This document shows positions 10,899-19,820 of a DNA stretch of 64,000 nt, in pieces (position 1 is the stretch's first letter; the number at the start of each line of letters is the position of its first letter). Made by a program: the position numbers and the translations under genes. The stretch lies in NCBI GenBank assembly GCA_030604905.1, contig JAUVVA010000005.1, forward strand, positions 1 to 64,000, read 5' to 3'. The notes below the pieces were generated by a model. The model was not told the origin of the DNA, made no database searches, and was given only the letters and a program-made list of their open reading frames with translations. Origin of the DNA: Verrucomicrobiota bacterium. GTDB lineage: Bacteria > Verrucomicrobiota > Verrucomicrobiia > Opitutales > Opitutaceae.

Positions 10899-13564
10899 GC
10901 AGCGACCGCTACGGCCATAAAGATTACCAAAACAAGACGCTCGAATCGCTCGCGCGCTACCTGCGGCGCTGTCGCGAGACGGGCGATCCGGCGCGCAGCT
11001 TTCTCGAGGTGACGGCGCAGCTCTGGGGCGCGGCGCATCCCTATCACCCGATCACGGGGCTGCCTCCGGGCGAGAGCTTCCCCGCCGACATGCCCTTCGT
11101 TTGCCTGCGCGTGCCGACCGGCGGCGGCAAGACGGTGATCGCGGCGCGAGCGCTTCGCGTGGCACGAGAGGCCCTGCTCGACACCGAGCATCCGCTGGCG
11201 CTCTGGCTGGTGCCAAGCGACGCGATCCGAGCGCAGACTTTGGCGGCGATGCGTGACCGAGACCATCCCTTGCGGCAACTGCTCGATGAGGAGCTGGGTG
11301 TGGTGGAGATCCTCGATGGCGACGACGCATTGCAGGTGAGCCCCGCCACCCTGAGTGGCGCGGCGACGATCATCGTGGCCACTATCCAGGCTTTTCGCGT
11401 GGAGAAGACCGAGGGGCGCAAGGTTTACGCGAACAACGGCGCTTTGATGGACCACTTCACGCACATCCCGCGCGAGACGAAGGTGCGTTTCCCCGCGGGC
11501 TTTCCCCACTCGCTGGCCAACGTGCTTCGGCTACGGCGTCCGCTGGTGGTGGTGGACGAGGCGCACAACGCGCGTTCGCCGCTGAGCATGACGGTGCTGG
11601 AGCGCTTCCGGCCACGAGCGATCCTTGAGTTTACCGCCACGCCCGAGACGGAGAAAAATCCGAGCAATGTGCTGCACAGCGTGTCGGCGGCGGAGTTGAA
11701 GGCCGAGGACATGGTGAAGCTCCCCATCGTGTTGGAGGCGCAGACGGGGTTTAAGGAGATCGTCGCGAGCGCCATCGCCATGCGCGGCGAGCTGGAAAAA
11801 GAGGCCGCGGCGGAGCGCGAGGCGACGGGTGAATACATCCGCCCCATTCTGCTCTTGCAGGCGGAGCCGCGCGATCAGGCGCGGCCCGACGCGCTGACGG
11901 TGGAGGTGGTCGAGAAGGCCTTGCGCGAGGAGCATCACGTCCCGGAGGAGCAGATCGTGGTGGCCACGGGCGAGCGGCGCGGATTGGAGGGCGTGGACCT
12001 GAACGCGGAGAGCTGCGCGGTCCGCTACGTGATCACGCAGTCCGCGCTCAAGGAGGGTTGGGATTGCCCGTTCGCGTATGTGCTTTGTTCGGTCGCGCCC
12101 CTGCGCAGCGCGACGGCAGTGGAGCAGCTGCTCGGGCGCGTGCTGCGCATGCCGAAGGCGAGGAAGAAGGCGCGTCCGATGCTCAACCGCGCCTACGCTT
12201 ATGTGCGCTCGCCGCATTTCTTCGCGGCGGCCGAGGCGCTGCGCGATCAGTTGGTGAAGAACTCCGGCTTCGACCGGCGCGAGGCGCGGGAGTTTTTCGC
12301 ACCGAGCAAGCCGGTGCAGACGGAGGTCGCCGCGCTGGTGCGGGCCGACCTGCGGCGGAGAGTGAAGATCACGCTGCCGGAGCCGCTGGCGCTGGCCGAG
12401 CTGCCGGAGGCGGTGCGGGAATTTGTCGTGAGTGCGGAGGATGGCGCGCGCACGCTCACCTTGACCGGGGCGCCGAGCAAGGCGGAGACGGAGGCCTTGG
12501 TCGCCCGGGCCGCGAGCGAGGAGGCGAAGGAGATCCTGCGCGGCGCGCTGGCCGAGCTGGCCGCGCACGAGCGGGTGATGCTGGCCCCGGCGGAGCGCGG
12601 CGAGCGCTTCGAGGTGCCGCAGATGATGCTGGAACTGAATGGCGAGCTGGTGCGCCCCGACGAGGCCGAGTGGCTGGAGGCGGGCTGGCGTCTGCCCCTG
12701 CCGCCGGGCGAGCAGGACGCGCCTGCGCTCGATGCGCCGCGGCCCGAGGACACGGTGGGCCTGGTGGACGTGGAGGATGGCAAGGTGGTGACGCGCCAGA
12801 TGCCGGAGCTCGCGCGCGAGCTGCAACTCATCGAGACGCAGGAAAACTGGACGCAGGCGCGGCTGGTGGCGTGGCTGGACCGAAACATCCCGCACGACGA
12901 CATCGACCCGCAGGAGGCCTGCGCCTACCTCGATGGCGTGGTGTCGGCACTGCTCAGGCAGCACACGCTGGGGCGCTTGGTGCGCGAGCGTTTCGAGCTA
13001 AGGCGGCGGATCGAGGCTCGGGTGGCCGAGCTGCGGAAGCTCGCGCGTCGGCACGAGTATCAGCGGGTGCTTTTCAATGCGGAGCAGGGTGGGGATGCGG
13101 CGCGCCGCGTGCGGGTGCGCGTGGGCGAGGGGCATGTGTTTGCCTACGATCCCGACACCTATCCCTGCCGCGAGGTCTGCAAGCGGAGCCGCGAGTTCAC
13201 GAAGCACTTCTATGAAAACGTCGGGGAGCTGGCGGAGGAGGGTGCGGAGTATCGCTGCGCGCGGTTCCTTGACGGGCTGCCCGAAGTGAAGTGGTGGGTG
13301 CGAAATCTGGAGCGCCATCCGGCGCATTCGTTTTGGCTCCAGACGAGCACGGACCGATTTTACCCGGACTTCGTGTGCCAGCTCGATGATGGTCGTGTAT
13401 TGGTGGTTGAATACAAAGGCGGCGACCGCAGCACGAACGAGGATTCGCAGGAGAAGAAGCGGCTGGGCGAGCTGTGGGCGGCGCGCAGCGGAGGCAAGGG
13501 GCTCTTCACTATGCCGGTGGACGGCGACTATTCGGATATTCTGCGGCTGGTGCGGGGTGGCTGA
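10895..13564 (+). CDS. res: Type III restriction endonuclease subunit (Res): SF2 helicase + PD-(D/E)XK-like nuclease
   Basis: VPTGGGKTV Walker A, VVVDEAHNA (DEAH), LEFTATP; C-terminal FYPDFVCQL...VVEYKG nuclease motif. Confidence 0.92.
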   Translation: MSSDRYGHKDYQNKTLESLARYLRRCRETGDPARSFLEVTAQLWGAAHPYHPITGLPPGESFPADMPFVCLRVPTGGGKTVIAARALRVAREALLDTEHPLALWLVPSDAIRAQTLAAMRDRDHPLRQLLDEELGVVEILDGDDALQVSPATLSGAATIIVATIQAFRVEKTEGRKVYANNGALMDHFTHIPRETKVRFPAGFPHSLANVLRLRRPLVVVDEAHNARSPLSMTVLERFRPRAILEFTATPETEKNPSNVLHSVSAAELKAEDMVKLPIVLEAQTGFKEIVASAIAMRGELEKEAAAEREATGEYIRPILLLQAEPRDQARPDALTVEVVEKALREEHHVPEEQIVVATGERRGLEGVDLNAESCAVRYVITQSALKEGWDCPFAYVLCSVAPLRSATAVEQLLGRVLRMPKARKKARPMLNRAYAYVRSPHFFAAAEALRDQLVKNSGFDRREAREFFAPSKPVQTEVAALVRADLRRRVKITLPEPLALAELPEAVREFVVSAEDGARTLTLTGAPSKAETEALVARAASEEAKEILRGALAELAAHERVMLAPAERGERFEVPQMMLELNGELVRPDEAEWLEAGWRLPLPPGEQDAPALDAPRPEDTVGLVDVEDGKVVTRQMPELARELQLIETQENWTQARLVAWLDRNIPHDDIDPQEACAYLDGVVSALLRQHTLGRLVRERFELRRRIEARVAELRKLARRHEYQRVLFNAEQGGDAARRVRVRVGEGHVFAYDPDTYPCREVCKRSREFTKHFYENVGELAEEGAEYRCARFLDGLPEVKWWVRNLERHPAHSFWLQTSTDRFYPDFVCQLDDGRVLVVEYKGGDRSTNEDSQEKKRLGELWAARSGGKGLFTMPVDGDYSDILRLVRGG

Positions 13565-13605
13565 GTGGGCGAGATCGGAGCCGGCCCACGTATCTTCGCT
13601 TGGCT

Positions 13606-15009
13606 TTACCCGAAGCGCTCGCGGAGGGTGCGGAGGGCGGAGAGGGCGACGGCGGCGTGGGGGCGAAAGCCGTCCGAGACGCGGATGTCCGCCTCGGCGC
13701 GTTCCCAAAAACGCTCCGCCAGCGTCGCCGCCTCGGGCCAAAGCGCCAGCTCCTGCGGCAGGGGCGCGGGCGGGGTGAACACGGGTGCGGGCGAGGCTTC
13801 CCCGGGACGCGGAGCCCAGAGCATGGGCAGCATGTCGTAGGCGGGCGCGAGGCTCAGCGGGAGCTCCGGCTTCAGGTAAAAGGCAAGGTTGCCGAAATGC
13901 ATGTCGGTGTTGCCGATCAGGCGGCCGAAAAGCCGGCGCAGTCGCACGGCGCGCAGGTCCGCCTCGCCGATCCAGCCGCGCGCGTGCAGGCCGGCGGCGG
14001 CCTCGGCCCAGTCGTTGGTGTCGGCGCCGGAAAAGCCGGCATCGTGTAGTGCGCGCAAGGATACGAGTCCGCGGCGGCCGTGCGCGCCCACGCGGTCGAA
14101 GCGCGGCAGCTCGTAGAAACGGCGGCCGCCGAAATCGAAGGTCCGGGGCGGTTCCACCCCGGCGCCCGCTTGCGCGGCCCCGCTCAGCACTTCCAGCGCG
14201 AGGGCCTCGGCGACGAGCAGGTCGGCCCAGCGGCGGCCGGTGGGCGTGTCGAGCCGGTCGGTGAACTTCACCAGCATGCCGAAGACCTGATCCTCGGCGG
14301 AGGTCCGCAGCCAGGTGGTGAACTTGGGTTGCTCGCCCTCGACGGAGGAGCCGACGGGGTCGCCTAGGCTGGCCCGCGCGGCCAGCTCGGGGTAGCGCGC
14401 GGCGCGCGTTTCGGGCGTGACGGGGTCGGGCACGGCGGCGTTGAGCGCGCGCCCGGTAGGGCCATCGCCAAGAGTGAGGTTGCCCGGCAAGTCGTCCCCG
14501 TGTTCGCGCAGGTAAAAGAGGGTCTGGTCGTCGCTCCAGTCGCGCGGGTCGGTGGGCAGTCCAAGCGTGGCGGGCAAGCGGCGGGCGATTGCCCGGCCAA
14601 GAAAACCCTGCGGCCGCAGGTCGGTGAGAAAAAAGGGCAGCCCCTCGCAAAACCCGGCGTGGTCGTGGACCAAGCCGGCCCATTCTGGGCGCTCGGTAGG
14701 CGATGCCCATTCCAGGCGCCAGCCGCCATGCAGCGCGGTGAGTTGGCACCACTCGTGCGCGATGCCGGTCTCGTTGAAGCGCGAGATGCGATGGGAGCTC
14801 AGCTGCCCAAACACGGCGCGACGCAGGGCGTAACGGGTGGCGCGGGTCTTGCCGAGCTGGACCACCGCCGGGCCGAGTGTCCGCAGGGCGCGCTGCACCG
14901 TGACCCGGTCCGAAGCTACGCGGTCGGCCAAGGCTTGCGCACTCAGCACGCCACCGCTCTGCAGAAGCAGAGTAAGCCGGGCGGGATCAAGTTGTGCAGG
15001 ACGAGCCAC
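13606..15009 (-). CDS. HipA-family kinase with fused N-terminal winged-helix domain (YjjJ-like)
   Basis: N-terminal HTH (LSAQALADRVASDRVTVQRALRTLG); HipA motifs SSVEGEQPKFT, LIGNTDMHFGNLAF, LAPAYDMLPM; GTG start. Confidence 0.85.
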   Translation of the reverse strand: MARPAQLDPARLTLLLQSGGVLSAQALADRVASDRVTVQRALRTLGPAVVQLGKTRATRYALRRAVFGQLSSHRISRFNETGIAHEWCQLTALHGGWRLEWASPTERPEWAGLVHDHAGFCEGLPFFLTDLRPQGFLGRAIARRLPATLGLPTDPRDWSDDQTLFYLREHGDDLPGNLTLGDGPTGRALNAAVPDPVTPETRAARYPELAARASLGDPVGSSVEGEQPKFTTWLRTSAEDQVFGMLVKFTDRLDTPTGRRWADLLVAEALALEVLSGAAQAGAGVEPPRTFDFGGRRFYELPRFDRVGAHGRRGLVSLRALHDAGFSGADTNDWAEAAAGLHARGWIGEADLRAVRLRRLFGRLIGNTDMHFGNLAFYLKPELPLSLAPAYDMLPMLWAPRPGEASPAPVFTPPAPLPQELALWPEAATLAERFWERAEADIRVSDGFRPHAAVALSALRTLRERFG

Positions 15010-15019
15010 ACAGGGCAGT

Positions 15020-15037
15020 ATTATGAACAGATATTTT
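15020..15037. promoter_or_regulatory. 18-bp direct repeat copy 1 (attatgaacagatatttt), candidate hipA operator
   Basis: Exact match to 15096-15113; 10 nt upstream of the hipA start codon. Confidence 0.6.
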
Positions 15038-15095
15038 AGGGAAAGATAAAAAGTAACGCGTTTAAATACAGATATTAAAGAATGGTAACTGGCTG

Positions 15096-15113
15096 ATTAT
15101 GAACAGATATTTT
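15096..15113. promoter_or_regulatory. 18-bp direct repeat copy 2 (attatgaacagatatttt), candidate hipA operator
   Basis: Exact match to 15020-15037, 76 bp apart; partial third copy (tacagatatta) between them. Confidence 0.6.
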
Positions 15114-15193
15114 CCGATAAAGTGGAGGCCCAGGTCGGTTTTTTGTGTGATGTCACAGATTGAGAGCTGGAGGGAAGAGGTGGGGTGGACACG

Positions 15194-15224
15194 AAAAAGC
15201 CGCGCCCGGGTGGGGCGCGGCTTT
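15194..15224 (-). terminator. Rho-independent terminator of gnd
   Basis: aaaaagccgcgcc-cgggtg-gggcgcggcttt: GC stem with T-run on minus strand, downstream of gnd. Confidence 0.75.
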
Positions 15225-15291
15225 GAAGGTATCCCGGCGCGAGGGACGAAACGGCTCCGCCGTTCCGCCACGTGCCGCGGGAGCGGAGGCT

Positions 15292-16800
15292 TTAGGCCTC
15301 GAGCTGAGGGCGGTGAGCCTCGGGCCAGTCGATGTGGAAGAACTTGTCGCGGGGCTTGTCGACGCGCTCGTAGGTGTGGGCGCCGAAGAAGTCGCGCTGG
15401 GCCTGGAGCAGGTTGGCGGGCAGGCGGGCCGAGCGGTAGCCGTCGTAGTAGGCGAGGGCGGACGCGAAGGTCGGCACCGGGATGCCGTTTTCGGCCGCGA
15501 GGCTGACCACCTTGCGCCAGTTGGCCTGGGCCTTCTGGATCGTCTTGTTGAAGTAGGAATCGAGCAGGAGGTTCGCGAGCTTCGGGTTCTTGGCGAAGGC
15601 CTCGGTGATCTTCTGCAGGAAGGCCGCGCGGATGATGCAGCCGCCGCGCCAGATCTGGGCGATCTGGCCGAAGTTGAGCTTCCAGTTATACTCGACCTGG
15701 GCCTGGCGCATGAGCTGGAAGCCCGGCGCGTAGGAGCAGATCTTGGAGCAGTAGAGGGCGTCGTGGATCGCCTGGATGAGCGCCTTCTTCTGGGCGGGGG
15801 CGATCTTCTTCACCTTCGGGCCCTTCAGCACCTTGGAGGCGGCGACGCGCTCTTCCTTGATGGCGGAGAGGCAGCGCGAGAAGACGGACTCGGCGATGGT
15901 CGGGGCGGCGACGCCCATGTCGAGGGCGTTGACCGAGGTCCACTTGCCCGTGCCCGTCTGGCCGGCGGTGTCGAGGACGACGTCGACGAAGGGTTTCTTT
16001 GTGACCGGGTCCTTCTGCTTGAGGATGTCGGCGGTGATCTCGATGAGGAAGCTGTCGAGCGCGCCCTTGTTCCACTGGGAGAAGATCTCGCCCATCTCGG
16101 CGGGCTTGAGGCCGAGCAGGCCCTTCATGAGGTCGTAGGCCTCACAGATCATCTGCATGTCGCCATACTCGATGCCGTTGTGGACCATCTTCACGTAGTG
16201 GCCGGCGCCGTTCTCGCCGATGTAGGCGGTGCAGGGCACGCCGCCCTTGACGGGCTTGCCGGGCTTGGCGCCGAGGATCGGCTTGCCGGTCTTCTTGTCG
16301 ACCTTGGCGGCCACGGCCTTCCAGATGGGCTCAAGGTGCTTGAAGGCGGCCTTGTCGCCGCCGGGCATGAGGGAGGGGCCGAAGCGCGCGCCCTCTTCGC
16401 CGCCGGACACGCCGGAGCCGATGAAGAGCAGGCCCTTTTCCTTGAGCGCCTTTTCGCGGCGGATGGTGTCGGTCCAGAGGGCGTTGCCGCCGTCGATGAT
16501 GATGTCGCCCTGCTCAAACACGGCGGCGAGGCCGTCGATCACGGCGTCGGTGGCCTTGCCGGCCTGGACGAGGATGATGGCCTTGCGGGGGCGGGCGAGG
16601 GACTGGGCGAACTCCTCGAGGGTCTTGGTGGCGACGAGGCCGCCGGGCGTGGACGGGTTTTCCGAGACGAACTTCTCCGTCTTTTCGACCGTGCGGTTGT
16701 AGACCGAGATCTGGAAGCCGTGGTCGGCGATGTTGAGGGCGAGGTTCTGACCCATGACGGCGAGGCCGATGAGTCCGATGTCGGATTGCTTCGTGGGCAT
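15292..16800 (-). CDS. gnd: 6-phosphogluconate dehydrogenase (decarboxylating)
   Basis: [61 protein letters not shown]; start at internal ATG. Confidence 0.95.
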   Translation of the reverse strand: MPTKQSDIGLIGLAVMGQNLALNIADHGFQISVYNRTVEKTEKFVSENPSTPGGLVATKTLEEFAQSLARPRKAIILVQAGKATDAVIDGLAAVFEQGDIIIDGGNALWTDTIRREKALKEKGLLFIGSGVSGGEEGARFGPSLMPGGDKAAFKHLEPIWKAVAAKVDKKTGKPILGAKPGKPVKGGVPCTAYIGENGAGHYVKMVHNGIEYGDMQMICEAYDLMKGLLGLKPAEMGEIFSQWNKGALDSFLIEITADILKQKDPVTKKPFVDVVLDTAGQTGTGKWTSVNALDMGVAAPTIAESVFSRCLSAIKEERVAASKVLKGPKVKKIAPAQKKALIQAIHDALYCSKICSYAPGFQLMRQAQVEYNWKLNFGQIAQIWRGGCIIRAAFLQKITEAFAKNPKLANLLLDSYFNKTIQKAQANWRKVVSLAAENGIPVPTFASALAYYDGYRSARLPANLLQAQRDFFGAHTYERVDKPRDKFFHIDWPEAHRPQLEA

Positions 16801-16992
16801 GTGGATAAAAACGAAAGGTCCAGCGCTAGGGGGCGCGGGGGCGGGGGCCAACCTCATTTTGCGCAAACGTGCTCATCTTCCGCTTGAGACGGGCTAATGG
16901 ATCGGTTGCGTGCTATCCAGGACCCGGGGCGCGGCGGGCTCCGCCGTTGCCTCGCGGCGCGGACGCGGGCAGCGTGTCGGGGAGTCACCGCC

Positions 16993-18096
16993 ATGTTCGA
17001 CGAACGCGAAAATCCCGACGCCCCGCGCCAGCAGATGAAGAAACCCTCGTTTCCCATCGAGGACGCGTTGCGGGCTTATTTGCGCCGCACGCGGCGCGAG
17101 CGGGAGTTGCCCGTCACCTACGAGCGCCTGCGGCGTTTCGCGGACTCGGTGCCGCTTTCCGACCGGCAGGGGAAGCCGACCCTCTGGGAAAGCGTGTTCT
17201 ACGACCGGCTCGACATGCAGGCTCTGCACGAGGACCTGAAACGCGTGTATGCCATCCTGCGCGTCGACGGCGACCTCTCGGTGATGCAGCACCTCTACAT
17301 CGACCGGATCGATTTCTGCGCTTTCGGAAACTCCGCGCCCTTCCGCGTGCGGATCGTCAACGCCTACAACGACAATCCCGACCATTTCTACATCAAGCGC
17401 GCCGACGCCTCTCGCATCTACGGGCTCGAGCTGGAGCACCTGCTCTCGCCCAACCGGCTCAACTACCTCACCTGCGGCGCCACCTTGATCGAGGAACACA
17501 TCGCGGGCATCCCGGGCAACGAATTCATCGAGCGCTGGCTCAACAACCCCGAGATCCGCGGCGTGCGTCTGGCCAAGGAACTCGTGAAGTTCAACGAGCG
17601 CTGCTTCATCCGCCTGCTGGGCGACATGCGCGCCTACAACTTCGTGGTGGTGGTGACGCCGGATTTCGAGGGCGCGCAGATCCGGGTGCGCGCGATGGAT
17701 TTTGACCAGCAGAGCTACGAGGGGCGCCTCAACCTCTACAAGCCGCAGTTTTTCAAGGACAACGCGCCCTTCGCGTTGTTTTGCGCAAAACACCTCCGGA
17801 TCGAGACCGCGCGCCAGTATCAGCGCGAGGAGCAGGTGCTGATCCTGCAACGCGCCGCGATCATCGAGGAGCGTCTGGCGCATCTGCTGCACGCCATGTC
17901 GGCCGATCCGCTGGCGCCGCCCGAGCACGTGCGCCAGTTGCGTGAGTCGTTGGCCGAGCACTACGGGCGTCGCGAATACCTCGCCTGCGAGTCGATGGGC
18001 GCGCTGGTGCGCGAGAACCTGGAAAGCATCCGCCTGCTGGTGGCCGCGCAAGGCGGCGTCGCGCACGTCACCGCGGCGGGGCGTCCGGGCGTGTAG
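16993..18096 (+). CDS. Conserved hypothetical protein, possible protein-kinase-like fold
   Basis: Long ORF; FIRLLGDMRAYNFVVVV...VRAMDFDQQSYEG resembles kinase-like catalytic D/N and metal-binding DFD motifs (inference). Confidence 0.65.
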   Translation: MFDERENPDAPRQQMKKPSFPIEDALRAYLRRTRRERELPVTYERLRRFADSVPLSDRQGKPTLWESVFYDRLDMQALHEDLKRVYAILRVDGDLSVMQHLYIDRIDFCAFGNSAPFRVRIVNAYNDNPDHFYIKRADASRIYGLELEHLLSPNRLNYLTCGATLIEEHIAGIPGNEFIERWLNNPEIRGVRLAKELVKFNERCFIRLLGDMRAYNFVVVVTPDFEGAQIRVRAMDFDQQSYEGRLNLYKPQFFKDNAPFALFCAKHLRIETARQYQREEQVLILQRAAIIEERLAHLLHAMSADPLAPPEHVRQLRESLAEHYGRREYLACESMGALVRENLESIRLLVAAQGGVAHVTAAGRPGV

Positions 18097-18168
18097 TCCG
18101 CATGCGGTTGGCTTGAGCTTCGGCGAGACGCCGAAGCCCGTTGATTTGGATCGCCGCGGGGCATCGAC

Positions 18169-18280
18169 GTGGCACGGGCGTCTCGGCCGTGGGTTAGGAA
18201 CATGGGCGGGGACGCCCATGCCACTCCAAGCCGGCTACAGCTGGGCGGGACGCCCCGCGCAGCACCCGAGACGGGTGCGC
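18169..18280. repeat. Intergenic composite repeat: GTGGCAC double-hairpin element + conserved tail + second hairpin GCACCCGAGACGGGTGC
   Basis: GTGGCACGGGCGTCTCGGCCGTGGGTTAGGAACATGGGCGGGGACGCCCATGCCAC matches 26289-26343 closely. Confidence 0.85.
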
Positions 18281-18377
18281 TCCCCGGACCGATCGGGATT
18301 GGGGCGTGACAGTGGCGCGGCGGCTTCTTGGGCTGGGCCATGTCTCTTGCGAAAGGTGCAGCTTGAACGCGGGTTGG

Positions 18378-19646
18378 ATGGCGGCGACGCCGCAGGCCAC
18401 GCGGCCCGGGGAGCGCCGACCCTTTCCCGATCTGGTGCGGGGCGCGGCCCTGCTCGGCATCGGTTTGGTCAACGTGCACCTGATGAGCGCGCCTTACCTG
18501 AGCATGCACGGCGAGACGCGCTTGTGGACGGATCCTGCGAGCGAGGTGACGCGCTTCCTGGTGAGCTTTTTCTTCGAATCCACGTCCTTCGTGGTCTTCT
18601 CGATCCTCTTTGGCGCGGGTTTCGGCCGCCTGATGGAGAAGCGCGCGGAGGCGGGCGGCGCGGGCCTGGGCTTTTACTGGCGGCGACTCGCGGTCCTCGC
18701 CGGACTCGGGCTGCTGCATGTGGGCTTTTTGTGGTATGGAGACGTGTTGCTGCTCTACGCGATGTGCGGAGCCGCGTTGTTGCTGTTTCACCAGTGCCGG
18801 GAGCGCACGCTGTGGATCTGGGTCGGGGTGGCCGCGCTCATGCCGCTCGTGGCGATGCTGGGATTCCACGCGCTCTTCGCGCTGGCCACGCTGACTTATG
18901 GGGAATTCGACTCCGCGGGCTGGCAGGAGGCCCAGCTGCTGGGAATGATCGAGCGGCGGGACGGCTTGGTGGCGACTTACTCCACGGGCTCCTGGGGGGA
19001 GGTGGTATGGGCGCGCCTCGGCGAGTATGGTGACGCGGCCTGGTCGCTGCCGTTTTTTCTGCCCGAGATTCTGGCGGGGATGTTGGTCGGCCTGATCTTG
19101 AGCCGGCGCGGGGTGCTCGCGGAGCCGGAGCGGCACGGGGAGTTTTTCCGCCGCGTGGTGTGGGTGGCGCTGCCGGTCGCGGTGCTGGGCAAGGGCTTTT
19201 ACGCGCTCAAGGTGAACGAAGCGGGGCTGGTGCCCGGTCCGCTGATCTACGGCGTGCTGGCTTCGGGGTTCATGGGCGGCCTGGCCCTGGCGTTGGTCTA
19301 TCTGGCGGCGCTGCGTGCGCTCTGGCTGAGCGGGCGGGCGCGACGCTTGCTGGAGCACGTGAGGGCGGCGGGACGCATGGCGCTCACCCACTATCTGGGC
19401 CAATCGCTGATCGCGACCACCGTGCTCTATTCCTACGGGCTGGGCTGGTATGGCGGCATCACGTGCTGGCAGGCCGTGCTGCTGATGGGGGCGATCTACG
19501 CGATGCAGCTGGCGGTGAGTCCGGCCTGGTTTCGCCGTTTTCCGCTGGGGCCGGTGGAGTGGGTTGCGCGGAGGATCAGCTACGGCCGACCGCGCGCGGC
19601 GCCCCGGCCGGCGCCCTTGCCGCCTTCGTCGGGGATCCAGCCCTGA
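18378..19646 (+). CDS. DUF418-family (YeiB-like) membrane protein
   Basis: FPDLVRGAALLGIGLVNVHLMS, SILFGAGFGRLMEKR, C-terminal GRMALTHYLGQSLIATTVLY. Confidence 0.88.
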   Translation: MAATPQATRPGERRPFPDLVRGAALLGIGLVNVHLMSAPYLSMHGETRLWTDPASEVTRFLVSFFFESTSFVVFSILFGAGFGRLMEKRAEAGGAGLGFYWRRLAVLAGLGLLHVGFLWYGDVLLLYAMCGAALLLFHQCRERTLWIWVGVAALMPLVAMLGFHALFALATLTYGEFDSAGWQEAQLLGMIERRDGLVATYSTGSWGEVVWARLGEYGDAAWSLPFFLPEILAGMLVGLILSRRGVLAEPERHGEFFRRVVWVALPVAVLGKGFYALKVNEAGLVPGPLIYGVLASGFMGGLALALVYLAALRALWLSGRARRLLEHVRAAGRMALTHYLGQSLIATTVLYSYGLGWYGGITCWQAVLLMGAIYAMQLAVSPAWFRRFPLGPVEWVARRISYGRPRAAPRPAPLPPSSGIQP

Positions 19647-19820
19647 GCGCGCCGGGCCGGGGGCGGCGCGGGGAAAGGACGCCGCACCGCTTCGCGCGCC
19701 GAGCTCGCGAAGCGGCCGAGCAGGGAAGGGCGTTCGGGGTCCGTCCCGAGCTGCGCTCGACCGCCCGCGACGGCTGCGCGGTCGAGGGCGGTGGCGGCTT
19801 GCAGGACGAGCCGGTCCGGA

